From Ophiura sarsii (lineage: Eukaryota; Echinodermata; Ophiuroidea; Amphilepidida; Ophiuridae): a stretch of DNA of 64,000 bases. Shown here piece by piece: positions 21,801-31,780 of this stretch. The position numbers and the translations under genes were made by a program. The notes under the pieces are model-generated. The model saw only the letters and a list, made by a program, of their open reading frames with translations, had not been told where the DNA came from and did no database searches. Every line of letters starts with the position of its first letter. The first letter of the stretch is position 1. The stretch lies in the NCBI GenBank assembly GCA_035610835.1, contig CM069448.1:496001-560000 (forward strand), in the 5' to 3' direction.

Positions 21801-23096
21801 CACTATAACCTTTCCTTGAACCTTCTTGTAGGAGTCAGCTTGCAAGCATGTGAATGCCGACAGACACCTATTTGCAACCCCTCAGTGCCTTGGCTACAAC
21901 TTTGAGCATGGAAAGGCAACAGATGAGCTTTGTCTGCCTCCTATGGAGATGGTGTTAAAGACTGTCAAGAACATGATGAAGAAAATCAAGGCAACAGGGC
22001 TCTTTGTGGCTTCAGATTCAAACCCTCATATTGAGGATTTTAAATCAATATTACCCTCTAGGGTAAGTAGAACTCAACAAGATATTCAAAACATATTGGA
22101 TTGGTAGGCCCTACCTTAAACATTTCACAGTGAGGCAGATGGGTTATCTCATTAGATTTCTATAGAATCTTTAGTTGGTTGAAAGTGGTTGTGGTAAACA
22201 TATTTTATGCTCATTTGTGTAAAAGTCAACATTTTATAAACCAAACAAGATTTGCAATATTTTCTCTAATAATATCTATTGAATTTCACTATTGGAAAAA
22301 AGGTCCACACTCTATTCCTAGCTGAGTCCAACCATCAAAAAAAGCCAAATTTGTTGTTGTTGTTGTTGTTGTTGCTGCTAGATTCATGTAATAATGGTAT
22401 TATTTTGTCATTATTTCGTATTTGATGTTTGAAAAAATAAGTGAGAATGTTTGATTCGTCTTTATTCCTGTACAATGTTTATGTTTTGTTTTCTCCTTCT
22501 GTCAATTTCACTTGTTTTATCAAATAACCTACACACAATTGTTGGGGTGTGTGCAACCTGTGTAGGGCCACGTGTCCAAACACATCATGCTGCCTCTGTA
22601 TGGTATTTTAATGCTATTCACACTAGAAATATACTCATAAGATCATCTTTCTAGTTTTACAAACTTGCCTGCTTTGGGTTAATCACATTGCACACACACA
22701 CACAACAACTCTGCATTATATGCGCAATGCCTCTGCTGTTAACTCTGTGTATGACACGCTTGAAAGTTGTAATGCAATTATCAAACTCACTGAGGTATGT
22801 ACATGTATGCATTATGCCACGTCCAATAGTAGTTGGCATATATGCCCACGTCCAATTTATATGAATAGTAATGAATTAATTTTTATTTTATCCAGACGAA
22901 AGTTGTGCGAGTCAGTCCAGCAGAGCCTCATGTGGAGCTAGCCATCTTAGCCAAGGCCGACCACTACATTGGTAACTGTGCTTCAACATTTTCTGCATTT
23001 GCCAAGCGAGAGCGTGATGTCGCTGGAAAGCCCTCATCGTTCTGGGGATTTGATCCAAAAGCCAAGCAATCTAAGAAGGCAACAGATGAGTTATGA
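10382..23096 (+). CDS. POFUT1: GDP-fucose protein O-fucosyltransferase 1, seven coding exons
   Basis: Joined exons (10382-10505, 10927-11042, 14862-14985, 16324-16489, 19800-19995, 21832-22062, 22896-23096) give 1158 nt, 385 residues plus TGA; human POFUT1 has 388. All borders are GT/AG and phases match. The family (GT65) transfers fucose from GDP-fucose to Ser/Thr of EGF repeats, notably of Notch, in the ER. Seen: an N-terminal hydrophobic segment (about residues 9-26) as signal peptide; the nucleotide-binding [14 protein letters not shown] at 38-51; [10 protein letters not shown] in exon 4; HMRHGSDW at 235-242, whose Arg237 corresponds to the catalytic Arg240 of characterised orthologues; [12 protein letters not shown] near 340-351; and a C-terminal TDEL, a KDEL-like retention tail (RDEF in human, HEEL in fly). 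No frameshift or internal stop is seen. An AG at 10369-10370 just before the ATG may be the acceptor of an untranslated first exon. Identification is firm; expression is not visible here. Confidence -1.
10927..11042 (+). CDS. POFUT1: POFUT1 exon 2 ([12 protein letters not shown])
   Basis: The acceptor atatag ends at 10926. The exon completes Gly42 and encodes [19 protein letters not shown] through [13 protein letters not shown]. Arg43 and Asn46 are donor-substrate-binding positions in characterised POFUT1. The exon ends on a whole codon; donor GTAAGT begins at 11043. Confidence -1.
11113..11398. mobile_element. MITE with 9-bp target duplication (Mutator-like) in POFUT1 intron 2
   Basis: GGTCCACAC is duplicated exactly at 11104-11112 and 11399-11407. 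Between them are inverted ends AAAAGAAGATTTTAAAG and CTTTAAATCTTCTTTG, with a second inverted word CACAATGCATTG. A 9-bp duplication is typical of Mutator-like elements; with no transposase present, the class is inferred. Confidence -1.
11495..14420. mobile_element. 2.9-kb TA-flanked element with recurring 18-bp motif, POFUT1 intron 2
   Basis: TGGCTCATTCCATGAAGTTG at 11495 is perfectly inverted at the right end (CAACTTCATGGAATGAGCCA, ending 14420). The inverted match covers about 27 bp, and TA flanks both sides (11493-11494, 14421-14422). No transposase frame is visible. The inside is AT-rich and dotted with about ten copies, exact or diverged, of GGTGTCCATGTAGCATCG or parts of it: 11905-11935 (split), 12096-12123 (split), 12275-12293, 12303-12312, 12485-12502, 12651-12668 (minus), 12837-12854 (minus), 13658-13675, 13847-13864 and 14209-14226. 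It could be a large non-autonomous TA-targeting element; the role of the motif is unknown. Confidence -1.
14430..14700. repeat. dispersed repeat, family D (inverted relative to 24000-24220)
   Basis: Words such as CAAATCAATGGAGTAAATGA and GGTCATTTTGGTAACAAATT recur in reverse complement at 24020-24215. Ends are not resolved. It lies in POFUT1 intron 2 right after the 2.9-kb element. Confidence -1.
14862..14985 (+). CDS. POFUT1: POFUT1 exon 3
   Basis: The acceptor ttaattcag precedes the exon. It encodes [20 protein letters not shown] through [12 protein letters not shown], matching the family segment (Y/F)F.(L/V)EP.Q.YHRV...F(M)..LAP..WP. The exon ends one base into a codon; donor GTAAGT begins at 14986. 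The intron before it is 3.8 kb, most of it one transposon. Confidence -1.
14986..16323 (+). other. POFUT1 intron 3
   Basis: 1338 bp between phase-1 borders. 15900-16260 is GC-rich relative to its surroundings. The block CCACCAACGCAGTGGGGCGT resembles CCACCGACGCAGTGTGGTGT near 23280, so an old dispersed repeat is likely. No coding region seen. Confidence -1.
16324..16489 (+). CDS. POFUT1: POFUT1 exon 4 ([10 protein letters not shown])
   Basis: The acceptor cacttgcag precedes the exon. It encodes [20 protein letters not shown], then [20 protein letters not shown] and on to KLSWEE. The block [11 protein letters not shown] is a family hallmark. Donor GTATGT begins at 16490 and leaves two bases of the Lys codon. 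A TTAA-flanked element starts only 19 bp downstream of the donor. Confidence -1.
16509..17594. mobile_element. 1.1-kb TTAA-flanked element in POFUT1 intron 4
   Basis: TTAA at 16505-16508 and 17595-17598. The ends are GGGCAGTGTCAACCC and GGGTTGACACTTCCT, 13 of 15 bases inverted. The first 350 bp are GC-richer; the rest is AT-rich. Two open frames inside (105 and 73 codons, 17020-17565) have no recognisable domain. TTAA targeting points to a piggyBac-like non-autonomous element. It begins 19 bp after the exon 4 donor. Confidence -1.
18325..18525. mobile_element. foldback element in POFUT1 intron 4
   Basis: The arm TAGGTCAATGCATGCGTATG onward to AAATCAATGCAC (18338-18391) is inverted at 18455-18515 (GTGCATTGATTTGTCTAATT onward to ACGCATTTATTGACCTATA). 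Arms are about 57 bp at roughly 85 percent identity by eye. Non-coding. Confidence -1.
18835..18881. repeat. poly-C tract, 47 bases
   Basis: An uninterrupted run of 47 C in POFUT1 intron 4, about 50 bp before a hAT MITE. It generates spurious proline/glycine reading frames on both strands. Confidence -1.
18933..19331. mobile_element. hAT-type MITE with exact 8-bp target duplication
   Basis: CATATGTG occurs at 18925-18932 and again at 19332-19339. Inverted ends are CAGGGCCGGATTTACC and GGTAAATCCTGCCCTG. Target length and CAGGG ends are hAT hallmarks. 399 bp, non-coding, in intron 4. Confidence -1.
19660..19785. mobile_element. diverged copy of the 27.6-27.9 kb element, next to exon 5 acceptor
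   Basis: Two ordered blocks match the element at 27639-27930: GCTTACAGAGAATC (near 19702) and ACCAATGCGCGCAGATTTCT followed by GAGACAAACTTTCTTC (19750-19785). The second block forms the pyrimidine-rich stretch before the exon 5 acceptor at 19799. Confidence -1.
19800..19995 (+). CDS. POFUT1: POFUT1 exon 5 (HMRHGSDW, catalytic Arg)
   Basis: The acceptor is ttgtatcctag. The exon encodes [20 protein letters not shown] through [15 protein letters not shown]. Arg237 in HMRHG is the expected catalytic arginine. The exon ends on Trp242 in phase 0 with donor GTAAGA at 19996. Its last 30 bases plus 34 bases of intron are the founder unit of a 64-bp tandem array. Only this first donor keeps the frame into exon 6. 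Confidence -1.
19966..20893 (+). repeat. 64-bp tandem array made from the exon 5 / intron 5 border
   Basis: Units start at 19966, then every 64 bp to 20798, then 20859 (last unit cut at 35 bp; the one before is 61 bp). The first unit is half exon: its first 30 bases encode the end of exon 5 ([10 protein letters not shown]), and its remaining 34 bases are intron starting with the donor. Each later unit repeats GGCATTCATATGCGACATGG, then ATCAGATTGG and GTAAG. That gives about 15 copies of the donor (one, at 20443, altered by TTTGGTAAG). Units are nearly identical, differing at a few sites (ATCAG vs ATCCG; GTGTT vs GTCTT). Confidence -1.
20894..21831 (+). other. rest of POFUT1 intron 5
   Basis: No coding sequence seen. 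21600-21700 contains TTCCGACTCATTTTGCC and related words that recur near 27565, indicating a dispersed repeat. A pyrimidine-rich stretch and AG at 21831 end the intron. Confidence -1.
21832..22062 (+). CDS. POFUT1: POFUT1 exon 6
   Basis: The acceptor cttcttgtag precedes the exon. It encodes 77 whole codons, [20 protein letters not shown] through [25 protein letters not shown] and the FVASDS segment match the second Rossmann half of POFUT1. Donor GTAAGT begins at 22063. Confidence -1.
22063..22895 (+). other. POFUT1 intron 6 with (TTG)n
   Basis: 833 bp. It holds a TTG microsatellite at about 22350-22377 and a short CA run near 22690-22703. No coding sequence. Confidence -1.
22896..23096 (+). 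CDS. POFUT1: POFUT1 exon 7 (C-terminus, TDEL)
   Basis: The acceptor tttatccag precedes the exon. It encodes [20 protein letters not shown], then [20 protein letters not shown], then [20 protein letters not shown] and KATDEL, stop TGA 23094-23096. GNCASTF is the C-terminal GDP-fucose-binding block and SFW/FG a family tail motif. The last four residues resemble an ER-retrieval signal. Confidence -1.
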   Translation, partial: TKVVRVSPAEPHVELAILAKADHYIGNCASTFSAFAKRERDVAGKPSSFWGFDPKAKQSKKATDEL

Positions 23097-24270
23097 TGTC
23101 AAGTTGAGAGACCAATTATGCAATGAATTACAGGAATGGTGGTGGATATGGTACAGGGTCATTTGTTATGAATGTTGTGTTTGAGCTAATACGCAATTGC
23201 CATTTTAAAATGAAAGTGAGGCTCTCCCCTCTTATCAGCGTGCCCAACCGCGTTTAGTGATGCACAAACCCGCGTGAAACCACCGACGCAGTGTGGTGTG
23301 ATAGTGCGTGGTGAGGGCAGAGCCCCGCTTTCAATGGTTCCATCTGTACCATGCAAGTAGCGTATGGGTGGGATAGCTTGATCTGATGGTGATATATGGT
23401 TTGAAGGGTTTCCTAACAAAATGCAGTAACATACAAAGTCAATGAAAGAAGGGGAAAGTAAGGGGAAACCTAACATTGCACAGACCTGACTCAGCCATAA
23501 TTGATGAATAAAAACTATTTTTGTTTTGATTTTTTACTTTAAAAGTTTCAGTGTAACTGAAGAATATTTTTGTATTATTATAATTTAATGATGCAATTGC
23601 AAATATCTGAAATGAGAAACATATACTGCATTTTATGTTGTAATTACTGTTCAATTCTTAGGATGGGACTATGGGCAAAGTGTTAAAGAATGTGTTGAAT
23701 TCAATCAAATGTGCTGATTTCAACAAATGTATCTCAATTGTCCAATACACATATAAGAAACATGTCATAATCAGGTCCACACATGTTCAAAATTGCTGCA
23801 GCAGGTCATGCAATGACATCCATAGCATAATGGAAAAAATATTTTCTTGGAAAAGTAACATAGTATTTGATTTATACACATTCAACTCTGAAATAAACAT
23901 GTATATTTGGAACAAAGTACCTATTGTGTCACTGAGCATAACAATCATATGTGACCCAAAATGAGGTAATAAGGCACAAGGTGGCAGTAGCTAATTTGAT
24001 TTAAGAGTCCAAATGTGGGACACGGTCATAATAATGTAAAGAGTTAAATTACATTTTGAGGTATTTAATTTTCATTTACTCCATTGATTTTATTGAAAAA
24101 ATCAAACTTTAATTTGTATAGATTTGTTTGTTTGAGACAAAGGAATTTTCAATAATCCGTAATTTTGGTTAAGAATGTGATATAACATTGACTTTGTTAC
24201 CAAAATGTCCCTGTATATGGACACAATGGCATGTTTGAGATGCCATTTGATTCGCAATTACTCATACATT
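23097..24270 (+). other. POFUT1 3' region and downstream intergenic
   Basis: The proximal part should be 3' untranslated. 23200-23330 carries a GC-richer block like one in intron 3. 24000-24220 is a second, inverted copy of dispersed repeat D (see 14430-14700). No other gene recognised. Confidence -1.
23507..23512 (+). other. candidate polyadenylation signal
   Basis: AATAAA about 410 bases after the POFUT1 stop. Another AATAAA lies at 23892-23897. In AT-rich DNA this hexamer is common by chance, so either assignment is tentative. Confidence -1.
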
Positions 24271-24280
24271 GAATGCTAAA

Positions 24281-24642
24281 AGGTGTATGTTCCGATCACT
24301 TTTTTGGGGCTATGATTTTTTTTAACATCAAGATATTTTGATATCAGAAGAATCCCCATATTTTTCTTATTATGTCTGTAAAATCTTAGAGGCCAGAAAT
24401 ATTCCATTTAGAAATTATAGGCTAAAATGTGGTGAATTACTGCCAAAGGTGGGTGGTTAACCACCAACCAGTTTCTGTACTACTCAATGGGCAATTTTTA
24501 TGTGACCTTGTGCTTCTAAAAATAGAACCAGTGGAGTTATGCAACTCAAACTTTGGAATGGGACAATTTTAAGGATGTGACCTTTAATGTAAAATAGAAA
24601 ACATCAAGTTGAAAATCGGGGCCGCAATTGGAACATCTACCT
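24281..24642. mobile_element. MITE family C, second copy
   Basis: The right end AACATCTACCT is followed by TTAA (24643-24646). The left end AGGTGTATGTTCCGATCAC is preceded by CTAAA, a decayed TTAA. The interior matches 8489-8842 over most of its length. Confidence -1.
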
Positions 24643-24746
24643 TTAAACTTGATGGTGGTAAGTGAAGCAATTCATCTCAAGTAACATTTCAAATTAAAGT
24701 CCAGCAGTTCATTGAAATATGAATACATTTTTTTATTCTCAATAAT

Positions 24747-24952
24747 CAGGGGTGTACCTTCATTTTTTCTCCAACCAGCCAGGCTGGTAGCAATACAAAG
24801 TTACCAGCCCGACTGTAAACTTACCAGCCAAACAAGTAATCTTCATTTAGCAACAGCAAAATTCTTACAAGCCAGCCTGGCGTGTATATTTGAAAAGTTA
24901 CACGCCCGACGCAAAAGTTACCTGCCTCGGGCGGGTACTAAGTACAGCCCTG
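24747..24952. mobile_element. hAT-type MITE, exact 8-bp target duplication
   Basis: TCAATAAT at 24739-24746 and 24953-24960. The ends are CAGGGGTGTAC and GTACAGCCCTG. 206 bp, with internal ACCAGCC repeats and a GCCCGAC-type GC-rich right half. Confidence -1.
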
Positions 24953-25149
24953 TCAATAATTGCTGGAGACATCATTCATTAGTGACATACTGTAGGTTAC
25001 TTCTGATCAACAGTCGACATTATGCAAATTGACATTCTTATTTATAATTTGGGACTGTCATACATCTGCAATCTATGCAGTAATGGAAATACTCACATAA
25101 CTGTCCACCTGTGTATCGCAGCTCTATTCATAATCGTGTGTGTGCTTTT

Positions 25150-25290
25150 AAAAAAAGTGGTATTGCTTTATTTTGTAATGTTTACAAGGGATTAAATCCT
25201 GGCCAGTTCACCCCTCGCTAGTCTAGTGTTTGAGAGACGCTTTGGGAATCCAGAGGTCCATGGTTCGATTCCCTGTAGTACCACTTTTTC
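25150..25290 (+). repeat. tRNA-like sequence, probably SINE-derived
   Basis: The A-box-like CTAGTCTAGTG (25218-25228) and a B-box GGTTCGATTCC (25262-25272) lie about 35 bases apart, as in tRNA genes. The acceptor partners AGTGGTATTGC and GTAGTACCACT are separated by an extra ~55 bp before the A box, so a functional tRNA is unlikely. Confidence -1.
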
Positions 25291-25299
25291 AACTGATTT

Positions 25300-26555
25300 A
25301 TTAAAAGTTAAGATTGGAAATATATTTTAAGTTCACAAAGTGTGTAATTCCTACATAGACAACCCATGGTAGACACTCATGTGGGTATTCCATTGCTGCA
25401 TATTTTATAAACTTGCTCTGAAAATGCAATTGTTTTTAAGAGTCCTCCCCGGTGCATATCCTTGTTTATTTTTCATTGAGACATTCGCCAGTGTTTGTTA
25501 ATATTTGTTGTTATAATAGTGTCTATTGTAAACACTGTGGGTTGGTTAACTGCTTATTATTATCTAGCCTAACAGGGTTTTTATTTAGATAATGATTTTA
25601 TTTTAATAGGGTTATGTAAGCGCCCATATTTGTTTTCATTCAATGGCTGAAGCAATTGTACCTCATAAGGTTTAAATTTTGGTTTACATTTGATTAAGTT
25701 TATTAAGTGTATATGGAAGCTTGATGGAAAACACCTATAAAAAGCAAGGTATATATTGCAAATGTACAGCCAGTGTCATCAGCCAATGTCACAAAGTTTG
25801 TCATGAACATTTGCTTGTTGAAACGTGTCAGCTACTTATGTTTCATAAAATGGCTGAAGGGAAATATTTTTATTGGTACTATTTAAATTTCGTAAGCGAG
25901 TCAAAATATTCAGGTCCGGATTTCCAACATTATTTGGTTTAATGCGATGCATGACACGTGTATATTTTTAATCTGACCGTCATTTTAATCTGATATTCTT
26001 TGTGAGAGATGCGCAATTCAACTTACTCCACAGAATCACCATGAAAGTAGAATTAAAACGCCCTCTTTTTTAAATGAGACCAATACAATGTTAAATAGTT
26101 TTGTTTTGATTCTTTCGAATATTTGTTGCACATTGTAGTGCTTTGTGTTTATATTTAACATGCAGTCTTGTTTTATAGGCAAGATTTGTATGAGATGTGT
26201 GTATAGCTTATAAATACTGCATTCATAAACCTGTCTATAAATTGAAACCATTGGAACTCAGTGTATTTCATAATTTTCCATAAAAACAATTATGGCATGT
26301 AATTGTATGAAACAGCATTTATACTTTTATACTTTTATTCTCAGATTAAAAATATACATATTTTACACAAGAAGTTTTGGTATTGAATTTTAAAAAAACC
26401 GGTCCTGAATATTTGGCCTCGCTCTATATTATGTACAATCCGCACATAAATTTGTATTCTTTCACAAATATAGTTAGCAACTTTTATTTTTTACTTTTTG
26501 ATAAGATAAAGTTTTTATGCAAATGTATAATTTGTAGAATAAAGGCAAATAACTT
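25300..26555. other. intergenic, no gene seen
   Basis: AT-rich; short open frames without recognisable homology. No repeat ends identified. Confidence -1.
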
Positions 26556-26563
26556 TATTTACC

Positions 26564-26823
26564 AAGTGGCAGCACCAGCATTCTAAAAAAAATTGTGGGC
26601 AAGATTTTTTGTAGGGGGCATGAAGAAAAGAAGATGCGTGCAAAGTGTGCAATTTATTTTGCTATTCTACGCTAAGATTGTCAACTTTGGTATAATTCTA
26701 ACTATAATTTGGTATGAAAATGCGCGCTTGCATGCAAAATGTAGCTGTTTTATGCTAAAATTGTGACATTTGGTCTAGTTGAACCTAACTTTTTTACACC
26801 CCCCCCCCCTGGTGCTGCCACTG
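26564..26823. mobile_element. old hAT-like MITE
   Basis: AGTGGCAGCACCAG at the left and CTGGTGCTGCCACTG at the right. Candidate 8-bp target sites TATTTACC and TATATCCC match at 6 of 8 bases, consistent with age. A C-tract borders the right end. Confidence -1.
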
Positions 26824-26829
26824 TATATC

Positions 26830-27635
26830 CCACCAGATAGAATGCTTCCAGATTACCATCTCTGCACTATTTTGAACTGCTATTTATTGTATTCAAAAAG
26901 ACAATGTTGATTGTATGTATTGGTTAGTAAGAATAAGGATAGATAATTTGGTTAAGGCTAAGTCTAGAGCTTCATATTTATGGTTTGTTACTCTAAACTT
27001 GGTTGGTCTCTTGTACATAGACATCCTATTGTCTGGAGGATTATATTTGATGTGTTCTTCCGAAACAAGACACAATTGGGCACGATATCAAAATTAAATT
27101 AGTAAGTGATTATTAAAGAAGAGATCTTCAGCTTCTGAAACTTTCACAATACTAGTAATGTTATAACACTCTGAAGATTACTTATTTACAAGAAAATCAA
27201 ATTCCCAAAATATCACCCCCAATTTTGTTTTGGGCTTTTTCTCATTTTGGAGCTCTGCCCAATTCCGTTTGGTTTCGGTAGAACACTTCACATATATGTC
27301 CAAATACAGTGATGTGTCAAATATGTGTACCATCCATAGAGGACATAAATTACTAAAGAGATCAAGCAAAATGGGTAGGAAGTCTGCAAATTAAATTATT
27401 TTTTTCTACTTGATTGCATGCATCATTGGAAAAGCTACAATTTGCAGAAAACCCTATTAAAGTTGGTCAATTGGTTCCAAAGATGTGAGCAGAAACACAA
27501 TAGGAAACAAAACACATTATTTCCTTAGCTTCGTCTGGCTATATCTTAAAATCAATAGTTGCGAGTTCCGACTCATTTTCCTTGATCACGTCACATATGT
27601 TGCATGCTTTTTAGCTTTGTAAATGTTTACTGAGA
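26830..27635. other. intergenic, no gene seen
   Basis: AT-rich. 27530-27610 shares TTCCGACTCATTTTCC and neighbouring words with POFUT1 intron 5 (near 21655). No gene recognised. Confidence -1.
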
Positions 27636-27638
27636 TTG

Positions 27639-27930
27639 GGCCAAACAAAGAAAGTCTGTCTCAGAAACATTGTGCACAATTTTTTTAATTTTTTTATTTT
27701 AAATAGGCTATGAGGTATGCAATTTTTGTTGTTGCTTATCCAAACTTACAGAGAATTGTTTTTAATTTTTTAATTTTAAAAATCAAAAAAAAAAAATAAC
27801 ATAAAAAAAAAACATTAAAAAAAATCAAAAATCAAAATCTTTTAGCCCCCAGCGCATAGACCTATGCGCCGTAGCTCCTTTCACGTACCAATGCGGGCGG
27901 GCTTCTGAGACAGACCTTCTTTGTTTGGCC
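27639..27930. mobile_element. TIR element, GGCCAAACAAAGAA ends
   Basis: The ends GGCCAAACAAAGAAAGTCTG and CAGACCTTCTTTGTTTGGCC are inverted over about 30 bp, continuing with CTGTCTCAGAA. TTG on both sides is a possible 3-bp target duplication. The A-rich core is non-coding. A diverged copy appears upstream of POFUT1 exon 5. Confidence -1.
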
Positions 27931-27934
27931 TTGT

Positions 27935-29400
27935 ATGTTTATTCTTATTGTATGTAAAGTCTCATCCCGATTTGGCCACAGTAAAATCCAGCAACAAGAG
28001 TGCACATTCCAATTTGGTCAACTAGAATTAGACTTCCAAATGAAAAAGCTACAAATGAGCTTCTTCTGATATATAATTAATATATCAAATCAATATAATT
28101 GCTCAAAGTATGATCTTATATTAACCCATTTTGTTTGTTGAATAATTTAGCTGAAATCGTCACTGTTCTGACATATCGATTTTGGGCAAAATTAGTTAAG
28201 TTGCATTTCATAATCTATGAATGAAATTCTTTATTCTCCAAAATATTAGAGACAAAAGGTAATTATTTAAGGAGATAGAGCACTAATTAGTGTTCAACAT
28301 TAGTTTTTTACATAATAGCGGCATGAAAACCTAATTTCTTGTTCTGACATACTGGCACATCATGATATTCTGCCATAGACTACCGTGTAACAGCAGTTCT
28401 GACATACAGGCACATGACTTTACGACATAATTACTCCTAATTAATATTTGCAATTTGTTGTTGTAACATGCTCATAACAAACATAAGTATATGTTTATTA
28501 ATGCTCTTTGACAATGATATTGGCATTCGATGTAAATGCTCCCATCCAATGAGTCTTCAAAAATTGGGCAAAATATTAAAACCCGATTTTCTCAAAACGC
28601 TGTTTTTTGTGATGTGCCGGTAAGATTTCTTGATGTTCAGTATGAACTTGGCAATCAGCATTTAGTAGGTAAATATGAATTATGAATTATGTATAATGAC
28701 TTACTGAATGATAACATAAACAGAGTTGTCTGCACATGAAAAGAGACCAAAGCTAAATTTGAGTAGATCTGTAATATAATTTGTGAACGAAATCTCTGAA
28801 AGAGATGGCCAAAAATGTTTCATGGGACACTTTTTTTGACACGCCCTGTAATCATGTCCGAAATAATGCCAGGCATGCCATAGGCACTGTACAATATTAT
28901 GTGCATTTTGAATTAGTAATCATAAGCTTATCAGCATAGGGAGCTAAACTAAGACCTTTTATTATACCTAATAAGCTTTCTCATTGTAAGTATTATAGTC
29001 TGGAATGTAGATCTCGTCTTGTCTAGGTGACAGACTTCCACAAATCTATAGTCAAGAGCTGACTCAAAAGACGTACCCTTAAAATATGTATAGTGATGAA
29101 GTCATTACTGGGTTTTTATACAAAAGTGCACCAGTTTGTCACTATCTTTATTTATATAGTGCAATTTTCAAAGTTCTCAAACATTTCCTCGAAGACATAT
29201 TTTTGTATAAATAAAAGCAATCTAACAATATATGTATGGTTTCAAATGTTTACATTATTAGTGTGTGTTGTTTTTCATCACTGTTATTGAAACCGAGATT
29301 ATAAATTCCTTTCATGTTTTATTTAATAATAAAGGACATGGTATTGTCTTGGAACTTGAATACCACACAGTCACCATTGAGCTGAATTTGACCCAAAGAA
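27935..29400. other. intergenic, no gene seen
   Basis: Repeated words TTCTGACATAC-GGCACAT occur near 28342 and 28397, with a weaker TTCTGACATA at 28157. TTTTTTTGACACGCCCTG at 28832-28849 resembles the right end of the nested element at 30481-31160, but no matching left end was found. Confidence -1.
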
Positions 29401-30480
29401 AATTACACTACGGTACTCAAAAAAAATTAGAGGAACAGTTGTGTGTCATAGCCGCCAATACTTCAAAAGGTTTTTGAAATTATGTGAAATTCATTACAGG
29501 TGTTGTCAATTGTTACCCAAACAATATTCTGTAGTGTAAGGTGAAATCATGTGTATCTTCTAACAGCTGGACATGAAGTCTCCACATAGCCCTATTAATA
29601 AGGTGCTTGGTTTTATGCACCTGTCATTGCAAGCTATCAGCAGTTATTGCACAAAATGCTGTTTTTTGAAATTCTTGTGTGTTCTGGCTCTAAGTGATGG
29701 TATTCGCTGCTAGCTAACTGAAGTTGAAGTTGCTAGAGCTGTCCAGCTTCTTGAAGATAATTCACAGCGGTAGGTAGCTGTAGGCTACATATTGGTGTGG
29801 CAATAAGTGTCATCAACTGTCTGTGGAGGCGCTTTCAGGAAGATGGTCTATACACGAGAAGACCAGGTCAAGACCGCAGACGCTTTACTATCCCTCGTTA
29901 GGACTTATAGTACCTGAGGATATTGGCACAGAGAAACCATCAAAGTACCGCCATATCCTTAGCTTTTACAGACTTTCAGAGGGCAACTGGTGTCTGTGCA
30001 TCCAACCAAACAGCGAAAAATCATCTGCTTGAAGATGATATATGCATGCCAGAAGACCAGCCAGCCATAGGCCCTTTTTTGACTCCACAGCATGGCAGAA
30101 TCAAGTTAGAGTTTGCTAGAGATCATTCAAGATTGGCAGCTGGGAGATTGGGCAACAGTTCTCTTCACAGATGAAAGCAGGTTTTCAGTTTCCACCAATG
30201 ACAGACGTGTTAGGATCTGGAGTCGTTCTGGAGAACGATTGGTAGACTGCAACATTGTTGAAGTTGATCACTATAGAGGCGGATCCATTGTGGTCTGGCT
30301 GGTATATGTCTTGACGGGTGTACGGACCTTATCGTGGTAGCTTGTGGTGTAATAATGGGTGTGAGGTACGTACCGAGATAAGATAATGGACCCTGTGGGG
30401 AGGCCATTTGCCATGCTGCAGGAAAACATTTATTTCTGGTACAAGATAATGCTCATTGACAACTTGCACATGTAGCCATA

Positions 30481-31160
30481 CGGGGTGTATCAAAAAAATT
30501 AGGACACTTTTTGATGATGGTTTAAATCCTTGTTAAATCACTGAAGCATGACCAATTTTTATTTCAATGTAAAGTACAACCGATAAAGATAAAATCCTGA
30601 AGAGATGAGAAAAATCCATCATTAATTAAGGAAATTGTGACCTATTAGGCAAGGCAATCTATTTTGTAGTATGTACAATGGTCATTCACACAGTAACAGT
30701 AGAGTAACATGAATGCGCACACTATTTATGCCAATATCATGGTAATGAATCATCTACAGTGGGTTCGAGAACTTTTTTGATTTGCACAGAATATGCATGC
30801 ATCTGATTTGTGGATTATTTAGCCAGTATTGATTTGTGCCAGAATTAAATGGATTACCAAACTAATCTTTGCTATTGACTGATAGATTATTTTCTATGTT
30901 TATAATTATTGTAACGTATTGAAACGTAAACCATGTTATTTACTGGTCTACATGTAATTCCCATTGTACAAACCAGTAAATGACATGGTTTACGCAAATT
31001 ATGCTAGTTTTCTTATTTTTCATCGGATTGATCTCATATTTTCAGGATATCATAATAATTAATTGGGCTTTACATTGAGATTAAATTGCTCATGGTCCAA
31101 TGATTATAACAAGTATTACACCGTCATGAAAAAGTGTCCTAATTTTTTTGATACACCCTG
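30481..31160. mobile_element. nested TA-flanked element inside the Tc1
   Basis: The left end GGGTGTATCAAAAAAATTAG and the right end, inverted, CAGGGTGTATCAAAAAAATT are perfect over about 28 bp. TA at 30479-30480 and 31161-31162. It interrupts the Tc1 transposase just after QDNAH. It contains a hairpin, AACCATGTTATTTACTGGT and inverse (30929-30992). No open frame of note. Confidence -1.
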
Positions 31161-31164
31161 TAGT

Positions 31165-31780
31165 CTTTCTCTAGGATGAGTGAATCAACACCATGCCCTG
31201 TCCGGCATTGTCCGGTGTTGAGGTGAAAACTTTTTGCACGGTCAAAAAAAATCGCACAGTACATGTACTACATGTTCAATTTTGCCTTATATTTGACTAT
31301 TTGGGCTGAATATACCCACACATAACCAATACCCCGCACGCAATCTCGGTCTTTTATCATATTTTTTTCCCTATTTTCTTTTTAACCTTTTTAATTTTTT
31401 AGAGGGGGTGGGGGGGGGGGGGGGGGGGGGGGGGGCGGGGGCACAAATGGGTTTTTCCGTCAGGATTGGGGCATTAGCCCCCCCCCCCCCGAGCTACGCC
31501 ACTGAGTTGGAATACCACCCTTAACCATGTAAAATGCAGGTTGCGGCTTAATTACCAGCATTTTTGAATCAACGTTTTGTTGTACAAAGAGGGCTGATTT
31601 TTTCTTAATCCTTAGGTGTAAGTTTATACATGTAATACAATTGTAAAAATATACAAATCCCAGTTATTATCAAATGTTTTTGTAATTGAGGGCGCTGCCT
31701 CCACCACATCTCCTAATGCCCTTTTAACATTAAAAGCAAGCATGGGACATGCTTGTCCGACGGATTTCAGGTACAGCATG
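31165..31780. repeat. composite debris inside Tc1
   Basis: Contains CACGGTCAAAAAAAATCGC (like the short repeats at 62479-62596), a 26-G tract (31410-31435), a hAT-like right end CGAGCTACGCCACTG at 31490-31504, and the end of a family A MITE (31555-31735, GAGGGCGCTGCCTCC to CCCTTTTAAC). The insertion order is not resolved. Confidence -1.

Noticed and set aside
25150..25290. A genuine tRNA gene.
   Set aside because: A and B boxes exist, but the acceptor pairing needs an extra ~55 bp and the anticodon arm is not convincing.
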